A DNA stretch of 64,000 nucleotides from Mesorhizobium amorphae (GTDB lineage: Bacteria; Pseudomonadota; Alphaproteobacteria; Rhizobiales; Rhizobiaceae). Position 1 is the first letter of the stretch. The number at the start of each line of letters is the position of its first letter. Location of the stretch: assembly GCF_014843845.1 (NCBI RefSeq), contig NZ_JHQS01000130.1, positions 120,352 through 184,351 of the forward strand, written 5' to 3'. The notes under the pieces were generated by a model. That model saw nothing but the letters and a program-made list of their open reading frames with translations, did not search any database and was not told where the DNA came from. Both the position numbers and the translations under genes were made by a program. Positions 35,288-45,576 of the stretch are shown in pieces.

Positions 35288-36211
35288 ATGCTGCGATATA
35301 TTCTCCGGCGGCTTCTGACCGCCATACCGACGCTATTCGTCATCGTGACCATGGCGTTCTTCCTAATACGCGTCGCACCAGGCGGCCCATTCAATCAGGA
35401 GCGGGGCTTGAGCCCCGAGATCAGGGCCAATCTGGAAGCTCAGTTCGGCCTCGACGATCCGCTCTGGCTGCAATATGCCCACTATCTCGGCAATCTTTTG
35501 CGCGGCAACTTCGGGCCGAGCTACAATTTGCCTGACTTCACCGTCACCGAACTCTTCGCCAAGGGCTTGCCGATTTCAGTCCAGCTCGGCACCTCCGCGC
35601 TGATCCTGGCGCTTCTGCTGGGTTCGGTGCTCGGCACCGTTGCCGCGCTCAACCAGAACAAGCTTGGCGACTATACGGTGATCGCGCTGGCGACCGCCGG
35701 CAGCACCATCCCTACCTTCGTCATCGCTCCTGTGATTCAGCTGGTGTTCGGATTGACCTGGAAGCTGTTGCCGATCGGCGGCTGGGGTGATGGCGCCTTC
35801 ATCAACAAGGTCGGCCCGGTGCTGACGCTGGCTTTGCCGCAGATCGCCATCGTTGCCCGCCTGATGCGCGGCTCGATGATCGAGAGCTTGCGTTCGCATC
35901 ATATCCGAACGGCGCGTGCGCTCGGCCTCTCGGACTGGTCGGTGGTGGTCAAGCACGCGCTGCGCGGCGCCATCCTGCCGATCGTTTCCTTCACCGGTCC
36001 GGCGGCGGCGGCGCTGCTCACCGGTTCGGTCATCGTCGAGACCATTTTCTCCATTCCCGGTGTCGGCCGCTATTTCGTCGATGCCGCGCTCAACCGCGAC
36101 TACACGCTGGTGATGGGGACCGTGGTGGTGATTGCGCTCTTCACCATCGTCTTCAACCTGATCGTCGACGTCATGTACGCGGTCGTCGACCCGAGGGTGC
36201 GCTATGACTGA
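35288..36211 (+). CDS. oppB: Oligopeptide ABC transporter, permease (OppB)
   Basis: A 307-residue inner-membrane permease with about six helices. MLRYILRRLLTAIPTLFVI is the usual OppB start, followed by RVAPGGPF. The EAA loop (HIRTARALGLSDWSVVVKHALRGAI) contacts the ATPase. The length matches E. coli OppB (306). The 3' end overlaps oppC by 8 bp, so the two are translationally coupled. Confidence 0.95.
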   Translation: MLRYILRRLLTAIPTLFVIVTMAFFLIRVAPGGPFNQERGLSPEIRANLEAQFGLDDPLWLQYAHYLGNLLRGNFGPSYNLPDFTVTELFAKGLPISVQLGTSALILALLLGSVLGTVAALNQNKLGDYTVIALATAGSTIPTFVIAPVIQLVFGLTWKLLPIGGWGDGAFINKVGPVLTLALPQIAIVARLMRGSMIESLRSHHIRTARALGLSDWSVVVKHALRGAILPIVSFTGPAAAALLTGSVIVETIFSIPGVGRYFVDAALNRDYTLVMGTVVVIALFTIVFNLIVDVMYAVVDPRVRYD

Positions 36212-37331
36212 CATCGCAGCCACCGCCGCTCCTCCGGCCGTCGTTGGCCGCTCACTCTGGGGCGATGCCTGGGCGCGGCTCAAGGCCAACCGCGCCGCCA
36301 TGTTCAGCCTCTATTATCTCGCCTTCATTGGCGTCATCAGCGTGTTCGGCCCCTGGTTCGTGCCGCATCAATACACCACCATCTACGCCGACTACGTGCG
36401 CACGCCGCCAAGTTTTTCAGCCTATCCGAAGGCCGACATGATCGAGACTGCGCTCAAGGATGCGATCAAGCGCATGCGCGTCGACATCAAGGAGTGGAAG
36501 CAGGAGGGCGATCGCGTCACCGTAACCGTCACCTCGACCAAGCCGATCGACGAGCGCAACATCCGCTATCTCGACCGCTCCGATGCCTTCGACGACACCA
36601 AGATAGAGAGCAAGTCTCCCGACGGGCTCGAAGTGACGATGAGCACCTCGGTCAAGCAGCAATATTTCCTGTTCGGCACCGACAATACCGGCCGCGATCT
36701 GTTGTCCCGCACGCTGATGGCGGGGCGCATTTCGCTGGCCATCGGTCTGCTTGCCGGTGTTGTCGCCGTGGTCATCGGCGTCCTCTACGGGGCGGCGGCC
36801 GGCTTTTCCGGTGGCAAGATCGATGAGGTGATGATGCGCATCGTCGACGTGCTCTATTCGCTGCCCTTCATCTTTTTCGTCATCATGCTGGTCGTGTTCT
36901 TCGGCCGCAACTTTGTGCTGATGTTCCTGGCGGTGGGTGCGGTGCTATGGCTCGACATGGCGCGCATCGTGCGCGGCCAAGCGCTGTCGATCCGCCGCCA
37001 GGAATATGTCCAGGCGGCCGAGGCCATGGGCGTCGGCCAGCGCGGCATCCTGATCCGCCATGTCATCCCCAATTTGCTCGGACCGGTGGTGATCTACATG
37101 ACGCTGCTGGTGCCGCAGGTCATCATCCTTGAAAGCTTCCTGTCCTTCCTCGGCCTTGGCGTGCAGGAGCCGATGACCAGCTGGGGCGTGCTGATATCGG
37201 TCGGCGCCAAGAACATCGGCACCGCCAACTGGCTGCTCCTGTTCCCCGCCTTCTTCCTCGTCTCGACTCTGTTTGCACTGAATTTCGTCGGCGACGGCCT
37301 GCGCGACGCGCTCGACCCGAGAGATCGATAG
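36204..37331 (+). CDS. oppC: Oligopeptide ABC transporter, permease (OppC) with enlarged periplasmic loop
   Basis: A 375-residue permease of the OppC family. The first helix is at about 35-52, and the second block starts after FGTDNTGRDLLSRTL (about 152). Between them lies about 100 residues, including DERNIRYLDRSD, larger than in E. coli OppC (302 residues in total). The EAA loop EYVQAAEAMGVGQRGILIRH is intact, as is LDPRDR at the end. The extra segment is predicted periplasmic and could touch the binding protein. It overlaps oppB and sits 2 bp before the ATPase gene. Confidence 0.93.
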   Translation: MTDIAATAAPPAVVGRSLWGDAWARLKANRAAMFSLYYLAFIGVISVFGPWFVPHQYTTIYADYVRTPPSFSAYPKADMIETALKDAIKRMRVDIKEWKQEGDRVTVTVTSTKPIDERNIRYLDRSDAFDDTKIESKSPDGLEVTMSTSVKQQYFLFGTDNTGRDLLSRTLMAGRISLAIGLLAGVVAVVIGVLYGAAAGFSGGKIDEVMMRIVDVLYSLPFIFFVIMLVVFFGRNFVLMFLAVGAVLWLDMARIVRGQALSIRRQEYVQAAEAMGVGQRGILIRHVIPNLLGPVVIYMTLLVPQVIILESFLSFLGLGVQEPMTSWGVLISVGAKNIGTANWLLLFPAFFLVSTLFALNFVGDGLRDALDPRDR

Positions 37332-37333
37332 AG

Positions 37334-38968
<1,635 letters not shown>

Positions 38969-38998
38969 GGCGACAGTCGTCCGACGGCATGCGCCTCA

Positions 38999-39337
38999 TT
39001 ACGAAGATGGGCACCGGCGCTTCCTTGCCGCGACGATGGCTAGTTGTTGCTGCTGGAGCCGTTCGATTCTGGCCGTCTCGCGGTTGGCGACCGCGGTCTT
39101 GACGGTCGAGCCGCCAAGCAGCCAGCCTGGGACGCTGGTGTTGGCAACCTTGCCGCGGGTGATAGAGGTTTGCGAGATGTCGCTGGCGGTGTCGCCGAGC
39201 GCGCTGTTGAGCTCGGTGCACGTCATCTTGTCGTACTTCGCCGGGTCGAGCGATCTGCCCGTCGACGAACAGCCTGCTGCAAGAAGGAGCATAGCGGCCA
39301 GGGTGAATGGCAAGGCGGCCGTCGACGTCAGCTTCAT
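38999..39337 (-). CDS. Small putative lipoprotein
   Basis: A 112-residue protein. The signal peptide ends in a lipobox, LLLAAGCSST, with Cys at about 23, so it should be lipid-anchored in an envelope membrane. The mature part has KMTCTELNS and a Gln-rich helix (ERLQQQQLA) near the end, and two further Cys that could form one disulfide. I do not recognise a named family. The ATG at 39337 gives the signal sequence; a longer frame to 39382 has no support. It converges on the opp operon with a 30-bp gap. Confidence 0.7.
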   Translation of the reverse strand: MKLTSTAALPFTLAAMLLLAAGCSSTGRSLDPAKYDKMTCTELNSALGDTASDISQTSITRGKVANTSVPGWLLGGSTVKTAVANRETARIERLQQQQLAIVAARKRRCPSS

Positions 39338-39523
39338 GTCTTGTCCGGTCTCGCCATTCCTGACTCCATCATACCCGTGCAACTAGGGCAGGGCGCCATT
39401 AGGTCAAAGTGAGGGCTTGCTGTCGAGCATCATCGCGACTGGCCACGATCCGGCTCGCATTTGGAGCTGCTCGATTGATGTCGGGGCGGCGGGAGGAACA
39501 AACACCCAAGTGCTTGTTTTTTC

Positions 39524-39600
39524 TGGTCGGAGTGGCAGGATTTGAACCTGCGACCCCCTCGTCCCGAACGAGGTGCGCTACCAGGCTGCGCTACACTCCG
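39524..39600 (-). tRNA. tRNA-Pro (anticodon CGG)
   Basis: The minus strand folds as a 77-nt tRNA. The acceptor stem is CGGAGTG/CACTCCG and the D arm contains AGCCTGGTAGC. The anticodon stem CCTCG/CGAGG carries the loop TTCGGGA, giving anticodon CGG. The T arm is GCAGG-TTCAAAT-CCTGC. The CCA end is encoded (39524-39526). It reads CCG, a frequent proline codon in this GC-rich DNA. Confidence 0.97.
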
Positions 39601-39713
39601 TGACCAGACCGCGGGCTTATAGCCGCCGTACTTCGTTCCTGCAAGCGGCAATGGCAGCGCTTCTGTCGCATTTCGTCCGGCATGGCCGGAAAGCCCGGAT
39701 TTTCCCCCGGGAT

Positions 39714-39743
39714 AAACACGGTCTAAAGGCTTGCGTGCTAAGC
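39714..39743 (+). promoter_or_regulatory. Shared upstream element, copy 1 (before the phosphomannomutase gene)
   Basis: This 30-bp stretch matches 43203-43232 at 23 of 30 positions without gaps. The common cores are AAACAC, TAAAGGC, TG, GT and TAAGC. It ends 47 bp before the start codon. It may be a regulator site or part of a repeat; I cannot name it. Confidence 0.4.
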
Positions 39744-39790
39744 CGCTGCCTCGATAGGTCGTATTTTCTGCCGCCTGGAGTTCTGCTGTC

Positions 39791-41311
39791 TTGCCCCTAA
39801 AAATCGTTGGCGATGCCCGGCCCAACAGCTTCGAGTTCGAAACCGACGCGCTGATCAAGGCGTCTGGCTTTCGCGAATACGACGCGCGCTGGTGGTTCGG
39901 CCATCCGGGCTCAACGGTGCAGCCGGAGCTCAATCTGATCGGCGTCCAGGCGCTCGGCATGGGGCTGGGCACGCTGATCCGCCGCCTCGGCGCCGGGCCC
40001 GACATCGTCACCGGGCATGATTTCCGCTCCTATTCGCTTGGCATCAAGCTGGCGCTGGTGTCCGGCCTGATGGCGGCCGGCGCCAGGGTGAAGGATATCG
40101 GGCTGGCGCTGTCGCCGATGGCCTATTTCGCCCAGTTTGCGCTGGATACGCCTTCCGTCGCCATGGTCACCGCCTCGCACAACGAGAATGGCTGGTCCGG
40201 CGTCAAGATGGGCGCGGCGCGGCCGCTGACCTTCGGCCCGGAGGAGATGGGCGCGCTGAAGACAATCGTGCTGGCAGGCGATTTCGACCTTGCCGGCGGC
40301 GGTTCCTACGAATTCGTCTCCGGTTTTCGCCAGACCTATCTCGACGACCTGGTCGGAGACAAGCGCATCGCGCGCAAGCTGAAGGTGGTCTGCGCCTGCG
40401 GCAACGGCACCGCCGGCGCCTTCGCACCGGAGGCGCTGGCGCGCATCGGCTGCGAGGTCATCCCGCTCGACGTCGAGCTCGATCATACCTTCCCGAGCTA
40501 CAACCCGAACCCGGAGGACATGCAGATGCTGCATGCCATCAGGGACAAGGTTCTGGAGACAGGGGCCGATGTCGGCCTCGGTTTCGACGGCGATGGCGAC
40601 CGCTGCGGCGTCGTCGACAATGAAGGCAACGAGATCTTCGCCGACAAGGTCGGCGTGATGCTTGCGCGAGATATTTCGCGGATCTATCCCGGCTCGACCT
40701 TCGTCGTCGACGTCAAGTCGACCGGCCTGTTCAACACCGACAGCGTGCTCAGCGCCAACGGTGCCGTCACCGACTACTGGAAGACCGGCCATTCCTACAT
40801 CAAGCGCCGCGTCGCCGACCTCGGCGCGGTCGCCGGCTTCGAAAAGTCCGGCCATTTCTTCTTCAACCCGCCGATCGGCCGCGGCTATGACGATGGGCTG
40901 ATCACCGCTATCGCCATCTGTCAGATGCTCGATCGCAGCCCGGACAGCTCGATGGCCGATCTGTACCGCGCGCTGCCGCTTACCTATGGCACGCCCACCA
41001 TGTCGCCGCACTGTGCGGACGATGTGAAGTATGGCGTGGTCGAGCGGGTGGTTTCCGCCTTTCAGGCAATGCAGCGCGACGGCGCTATCTTCGCCGGCCA
41101 GAAAATCGCCGCACTCGTCACGGTAAACGGGGTGCGCGTCGTTGCCGAGGACGGCACCTGGGGTCTGGTGCGAGCCTCCTCCAACAAGCCGGAGCTGGTC
41201 GTCGTGGTGGAGAGCCCGGTATCATCGGAGCGGCGCCGGCAGATGTTCGAGGCCGTCGACGCCGTGCTGCGCCGCAGCTCCGAGGTTGGCGCCTACAACC
41301 AGACCTTTTAG
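39791..41311 (+). CDS. Phosphomannomutase (phosphohexomutase family)
   Basis: A 506-residue alpha-D-phosphohexomutase. TASHNENGWSG (Ser about 128) holds the active serine, GFDGDGDRCG (about 265-273) binds magnesium, and the C-terminal RASSNKPELVVVVE binds phosphate. It should convert mannose 6-phosphate to mannose 1-phosphate, the substrate of the GMP domain encoded 3.5 kb downstream. Some rhizobial members (ExoC type) also act on glucose phosphates. The start is TTG at 39791 with GGAG (39777-39780) upstream. It follows tRNA-Pro, which is on the other strand. Confidence 0.9.
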   Translation: MPLKIVGDARPNSFEFETDALIKASGFREYDARWWFGHPGSTVQPELNLIGVQALGMGLGTLIRRLGAGPDIVTGHDFRSYSLGIKLALVSGLMAAGARVKDIGLALSPMAYFAQFALDTPSVAMVTASHNENGWSGVKMGAARPLTFGPEEMGALKTIVLAGDFDLAGGGSYEFVSGFRQTYLDDLVGDKRIARKLKVVCACGNGTAGAFAPEALARIGCEVIPLDVELDHTFPSYNPNPEDMQMLHAIRDKVLETGADVGLGFDGDGDRCGVVDNEGNEIFADKVGVMLARDISRIYPGSTFVVDVKSTGLFNTDSVLSANGAVTDYWKTGHSYIKRRVADLGAVAGFEKSGHFFFNPPIGRGYDDGLITAIAICQMLDRSPDSSMADLYRALPLTYGTPTMSPHCADDVKYGVVERVVSAFQAMQRDGAIFAGQKIAALVTVNGVRVVAEDGTWGLVRASSNKPELVVVVESPVSSERRRQMFEAVDAVLRRSSEVGAYNQTF

Positions 41312-41329
41312 GTTCAGGTTCCAGAATGG

Positions 41330-42217
41330 TCAGGCGGCGGAAGATGCCCGCTTGAGAGCGCTCCAGTCGAATGCGCGCGCCCAGTCGGCAAAACTGTGCC
41401 AGCGGACCTCCGGGAATTCCTTGTGCAGGGCGGCGATATCGACGTCGTAACCGATACGGTCGAACCATTCGAACATGAGTGCCGCATCCTCGCTCTGCTC
41501 GCGGGCCACGGCGATCGGGATTTCCTGGTAGTGGATTGGGCGGCCGATGGCTTGCGTCAGGATCTTCGCCTGTTCCTCGCCGGACAACTCGTCCCCGGCA
41601 AAATCAAAGCGCTTGCCGAACACCTGTTCGCGCCGCTCGACCAGAGCGGCAACGAAAGCGCCGATATCCATCAGAGTGACCAGCTGGAGGACGCGCTTCG
41701 GGAGCATCGCAAAGGCATGCGCGCCCTGGCTGAGCGCGCCGATCGACCACGGCGCGACGACATTCTCCATGAAGGCGACCGGCGCGCTGATCGTGTAGGG
41801 GACGCCGAGCCCGACGATATGCTTCTCAACGAGATACTTGCTTTCGAAATGCGGGATGCCGGTTTGTTTGTCCGCGTCGGCAACCGACGAATAGATCAGA
41901 TGCCCGACGCCGGCAGTCTTCGCCGCATCGGCGGCAAGAATCCCCTGGCGCGTCTCCTCCTCCATGCCGGCCTCATAGCTGTTGCCCATCAGGAACATGG
42001 TGTCGACGCCGCTTGCGGCTCTCACGACGGAGGCTGTGTCGGCGAGATCGCCGCCCACGACGTCGGCGCCCGCCAACGCCAGCTGCCGTGCAACCTCGCT
42101 GTCCGGCCTGCGTGTCAGTGCCTTGACGCGATGTCCTTTCGACAGCAGGGCGCGCGCAACCGCGCCGCCTTGCTGGCCGGTGGCGCCAGTCACCAAAATG
42201 CTTCGTTTGCTGGTCAT
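41330..42217 (-). CDS. NmrA-family NAD(P)-binding protein
   Basis: A 295-residue atypical SDR of the NmrA/HSCARG group. ILVTGATGQQGGAVARALL (residues 6-24) is the dinucleotide-binding motif. The Tyr-xxx-Lys pair is not in the usual place, as is normal for NmrA-like redox sensors. The ATG at 42217 has GGAG at good spacing. It is divergent from the LysR gene across 98 bp, a frequent arrangement where the regulator controls its neighbour. The function, oxidoreductase or sensor, is not known. Confidence 0.82.
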   Translation of the reverse strand: MTSKRSILVTGATGQQGGAVARALLSKGHRVKALTRRPDSEVARQLALAGADVVGGDLADTASVVRAASGVDTMFLMGNSYEAGMEEETRQGILAADAAKTAGVGHLIYSSVADADKQTGIPHFESKYLVEKHIVGLGVPYTISAPVAFMENVVAPWSIGALSQGAHAFAMLPKRVLQLVTLMDIGAFVAALVERREQVFGKRFDFAGDELSGEEQAKILTQAIGRPIHYQEIPIAVAREQSEDAALMFEWFDRIGYDVDIAALHKEFPEVRWHSFADWARAFDWSALKRASSAA

Positions 42218-42315
42218 TGAGTCTGCTCCTTCGTTGTGGTGGAGCAAATTTAGGGACTGCCATATTGATGCATAACTGCCTATAATTGAAAAACTTTGTC
42301 CCACACTCGGATACA
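42218..42315. promoter_or_regulatory. Divergent promoter region between NmrA-like and LysR genes
   Basis: These 98 bp must hold both promoters. TATAAT at 42280-42285 (in the context GCCTATAATTG) is a good -10 box on the plus strand, about 30 bp before the LysR ATG. The A/T-rich block ATTGATGCATAAC next to it is a plausible LysR-binding site. The protein-binding claim is inferred. Confidence 0.4.
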
Positions 42316-43215
42316 ATGCTCGATCTCAACGATATCGTCGTGTTCGCTCGCGTCGTCGAAGCCGGCAGTTTCACCGCTGCCGCGCGCCTGCTCGCGATGC
42401 CCAAGACGACGGTCAGCCGGCGCATAGCCGCGCTCGAGCGCGAGGTCGGCGTCCGTCTTCTGCAGCGCACGACACGCAGCCTCAATCTGACGGACGCCGG
42501 GCGCCTCTACTATGAGCAGAGCAGCCAGGCGTTGCGGACGCTCGAGGAAGCAAATCTGCGCCTCGCGGAAGCAAGGGCCGAGCCGTCCGGCACGATCCGC
42601 ATTTCGGCGCCCGTCGGCTTCGGGGGATATTTCCTCACCGGCGCCGTGGTCGACTTTCTGGCGATGTATCCAAAGGCCAAGGTCGAGCTCCGCTTGACCG
42701 ACGACAGGCTCAATCTGGTCGAGGACGGGATCGACCTCGCTTTCCGCACTGGCGTACTGCAGGATTCGACGCTGATCGCCCGCAAGCTCGGCTCGACTCG
42801 CAGGCTGCTCTGCGCCAGCCCGGACTATCTCGCGCGTCGCGGAGTGCCGGAAGCACCCACGGATCTCGTCGGCCACGACTGTGTCATCGCGGGGGCCTCG
42901 GCTGCTGGCGCTCATTGGGTGCTGGAGGGGCCGGACGGTCAGGTGACGGTCGCCGTAGACGGGCGCTTCGCCGCCAACGAGATGCAGGCAGTCGTTGCGG
43001 CCACGCTTGCGGGCTTCGGTATCGCCCAATTGCCGCACGGCATGGCCGAGGCGCTTATCAGCGAAGGGCGCATGAAGCGTGTTCTCAAAGATTACACGAC
43101 GCCGGCCGGCGGGCTGCATGTCCTTTATCCGAGCAGCCGCCACCTTTCACCGCTGGTCAAGGCTTTCATCGAGCTGGCGGCCGAGCGCATTTCCAATCGG
43201 CTAAACACAGCTTAA
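42316..43215 (+). CDS. LysR-family transcriptional regulator
   Basis: A 299-residue LTTR of normal length. The N-terminal winged helix (about 1-62, with AGSFTAAARLLAMPKTTVSRRIAALE) precedes a linker helix and the effector-binding domain, which starts GTIRISAPVGFG (about 93). It resembles the AaeR/PtxR-like group that regulates small redox genes. The ATG at 42316 gives the family N-terminus MLDLNDIVVFARV. Its likely target is the divergent NmrA-like gene. Confidence 0.92.
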   Translation: MLDLNDIVVFARVVEAGSFTAAARLLAMPKTTVSRRIAALEREVGVRLLQRTTRSLNLTDAGRLYYEQSSQALRTLEEANLRLAEARAEPSGTIRISAPVGFGGYFLTGAVVDFLAMYPKAKVELRLTDDRLNLVEDGIDLAFRTGVLQDSTLIARKLGSTRRLLCASPDYLARRGVPEAPTDLVGHDCVIAGASAAGAHWVLEGPDGQVTVAVDGRFAANEMQAVVAATLAGFGIAQLPHGMAEALISEGRMKRVLKDYTTPAGGLHVLYPSSRHLSPLVKAFIELAAERISNRLNTA

Positions 43216-43232
43216 AGGCATGTGTAGTAAGC
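43203..43232 (+). promoter_or_regulatory. Shared upstream element, copy 2 (before the GMP-AGE gene)
   Basis: Matches 39714-39743 at 23 of 30 positions. It overlaps the LysR stop codon and ends 31 bp before the ATG of the GMP-AGE fusion. The two copies lie on the same strand and at similar distance from their genes. Confidence 0.4.
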
Positions 43233-43263
43233 AGTCGGCCACAACCTTGAGCGCGAGACCTGA

Positions 43264-45504
43264 ATGAGCGAGCGGATCGTCAGTTTTGTCATGAGCGGCG
43301 GCGTCGGGTCGCGGCTCTGGCCGCTGTCGCGCGAGGACAATCCGAAGCAGTTCCACGACCTTTCCGGCGATGGCTCGATGCTGGCCAAGACCTTGCGCCG
43401 GCTGACGGCAAGGCCAGATGGCGAGACGCCGATCTTCCTGATCGCCGCCGAGCGCCACGCCGAGCGTGTTCATGCCGATCTCGCCGGCCTCGATCTCGCC
43501 GGCGGCGGCCCGCTGTTCGAACCGACCGGCCGCAATACCGCCGCCGCTGTCGCGCTGGCTACGTTGCGCACGCTGTCGGAATTCGGCGACAGCATGGTGC
43601 TGGTGGTGCCGTCCGATCATGAGATTTCCACCACGCGGCAATTCTGGGAGAGCATCGAGGCGGGTGCCGCCGCGGCCAGTGACGGCCGGCTGGTGGTGTT
43701 CGGCATCAAGCCCGGCCAGCCCGAGACCGGCTACGGCTATGTCGAGGTATCGGGCGACAAGGCCGGCATCTGCGACGTGTCGCGCTTCGTCGAAAAGCCC
43801 GATCTCGCGACCGCGCAGAGTTATCTCGAGGCCGGAAACTTTTACTGGAACACCGGCATCTTCCTGTTTCGCGCCGGCGCCATGCGCGATGCGTTCGCGG
43901 CGTTTGAGCCAAGAATCTGGCAGGCGACAGAAACGGCCTACAAGGCGGCGACATCGGACCTCTCCGGCCTCTACATGCCGCTGGAACTCTACGCGGCCAT
44001 TCCCTCGACCTCGATCGACTATGCCATTATGGAGCGGGCGACGGGCATCGCCATGGTGCCGGCCGGCTTTCGCTGGAACGACCTTGGCTCCTGGCAGTCG
44101 CTGCTCGATGTCGGTCCTTCCGACGGCCAGGGCAATGTCATCGTCGGCGATGTGGTCGCCATCGACTGCGAGAACTCCTACATCCGCAGCGACGGTCGGC
44201 TCCTGTCGGCCATCGGCATGAAGGACGTCGCCATCGTCTCGACCGCAGACGCCACCTTCGTCGCCCCGGTCAGCCACAGCCAGCACGTCAAGAAGATCGT
44301 CGAACAGTTGGAAAAGTCGGGCCGGCTGGAGACCCGCTTCACGCCGGCGCATGACCGGGTCATTGAAAGCGGCGCCTGGCGGCGGCGTGTTCGTCACTGG
44401 CTGTTCGAGGAGACCTTGCCGCTGTGGTCGACATCAGGTGTCGACGAGCGCCATGGCGGCTTCCACGAGGCGCTCGGCTTCGACGCCGCGCCGCTGCTAA
44501 AGCCGAAGCGCATGCGTACGCAGGCCAGGCAGGTCTATGCCTTCGCCGTCGCCAAGGCGCGCGGCTGGACCGGCCCGGCCGACCGACTGATCAGCCACGG
44601 CATCGACTTCATGGCCGGCAAGGGCCGCACCGACAGCGGCGGCTGGGTGCGCACTCTGAATGTCGACGGTTCGGTCGCGGATTCCGCCGAGGACGCCTAC
44701 GATCATTCCTGCGTTCTGCTGGCACTGGCGCACGCCCATATGTCGGGCAATCCCGATGCCTTGCTGCTCGGCGAGGAGACCTTCGCCTTCCTCGATGCCC
44801 ATCTCGAGGATGAGCGCATGACCGGCTTCCTGGAAACCTCGAGCGGCGAGGGCGAGCGACGCTCCAACCCGCATATGCATCTGCTCGAGGCCTTCCTCGC
44901 CTGGCATCAGGCGACCGGCGAGCGTGCGTATCTGCGCCGCGCTGCACGCATCATCGACCTTTTCCGCAGCCATTTCTTCGACCCGGAAAGCTGGACGCTG
45001 GGTGAATATTTCGACGCCGGCTGGAAGCCGGTGGCCGGCGAGAAGGGCGCCTGGACCGAACCTGGCCATCATTTCGAATGGGCCTCGCTGCTGGTCGATT
45101 TCGCCGACCGCAGCGGCCAGACCGAGCTGAGCGGCTTTGCCCGAAAACTCTATGCCTCGGCGATCGCCAATGGCCTCAACCGCGCCACCGGCCTCTCCTA
45201 CGGCGCCGTCTCTAGGCAGGGCCTGCCGCTTGACCTTGTGTCGCGCAGCTGGCCGCAGGCCGAGGCGGTCAAGGCGGCGATCGCGCTGGATGGCGCAGGC
45301 GGGCCGGACCTGAAGCCCGAGATCGAGGCGCGCGTCGGCCGCCTGTTCCGCTGGCACATCGACCCGGCGCCGCTCGGTCTCTGGATCGACCGCATCGACG
45401 AGCGCGGCCGTTCGCTCGCATCAGACGTGCCGGCCAGCATTTTTTATCATCTGGTTTGCGCGCTGACGCAGTATCTGGATGGGACGGCGGAGAAGGGTAG
45501 CTGA
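43264..45504 (+). CDS. Mannose-1-phosphate guanylyltransferase fused to AGE-family isomerase
   Basis: A 746-residue fusion. The N-terminal half (about 1-355) is a nucleotidyltransferase of the ManC type: SGGVGSRLWPLSRED, EPTGRNTAAAVALA, VVPSDHEI, FVEKPD, and FRWNDLGSW. The C-terminal half (about 380-740) is an alpha6/alpha6-barrel AGE domain with DHSCVLLALAHAH and EPGHHFEWA, as in GlcNAc 2-epimerases and aldose-ketose isomerases. The whole probably makes GDP-mannose from mannose 1-phosphate and interconverts fructose and mannose (or their phosphates) in the second domain. ManC usually carries a cupin type II PMI domain there, so the AGE domain is a substitute. Activity of the second domain is inferred. 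Confidence 0.88.
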   Translation: MSERIVSFVMSGGVGSRLWPLSREDNPKQFHDLSGDGSMLAKTLRRLTARPDGETPIFLIAAERHAERVHADLAGLDLAGGGPLFEPTGRNTAAAVALATLRTLSEFGDSMVLVVPSDHEISTTRQFWESIEAGAAAASDGRLVVFGIKPGQPETGYGYVEVSGDKAGICDVSRFVEKPDLATAQSYLEAGNFYWNTGIFLFRAGAMRDAFAAFEPRIWQATETAYKAATSDLSGLYMPLELYAAIPSTSIDYAIMERATGIAMVPAGFRWNDLGSWQSLLDVGPSDGQGNVIVGDVVAIDCENSYIRSDGRLLSAIGMKDVAIVSTADATFVAPVSHSQHVKKIVEQLEKSGRLETRFTPAHDRVIESGAWRRRVRHWLFEETLPLWSTSGVDERHGGFHEALGFDAAPLLKPKRMRTQARQVYAFAVAKARGWTGPADRLISHGIDFMAGKGRTDSGGWVRTLNVDGSVADSAEDAYDHSCVLLALAHAHMSGNPDALLLGEETFAFLDAHLEDERMTGFLETSSGEGERRSNPHMHLLEAFLAWHQATGERAYLRRAARIIDLFRSHFFDPESWTLGEYFDAGWKPVAGEKGAWTEPGHHFEWASLLVDFADRSGQTELSGFARKLYASAIANGLNRATGLSYGAVSRQGLPLDLVSRSWPQAEAVKAAIALDGAGGPDLKPEIEARVGRLFRWHIDPAPLGLWIDRIDERGRSLASDVPASIFYHLVCALTQYLDGTAEKGS

Positions 45505-45576
45505 GAGGTTGAAGCTGCCGACATCCCTCGCAAGGGGGAGATCGGCTGTCATGTTGGCTTTCGCCAATCGCCAACC
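45505..45576. repeat. Palindromic intergenic repeat between convergent genes
   Basis: The gap between the GMP-AGE gene and betB carries GAGGTTG (45514 region) and a matching CAACCTC near 45575, with an inner imperfect hairpin GCCGA...TCGGC (45517-45546) and TTGGC-TTTC-GCCAA. It looks like a rhizobial RIME-like mosaic repeat and may serve as a bidirectional terminator. Only this copy is seen here. Confidence 0.5.

Noticed and set aside
39714..39743. CtrA box upstream of the phosphomannomutase gene
   Set aside because: The CTAA half-sites are 11 bp apart, not the 7 bp of TTAA-N7-TTAA.
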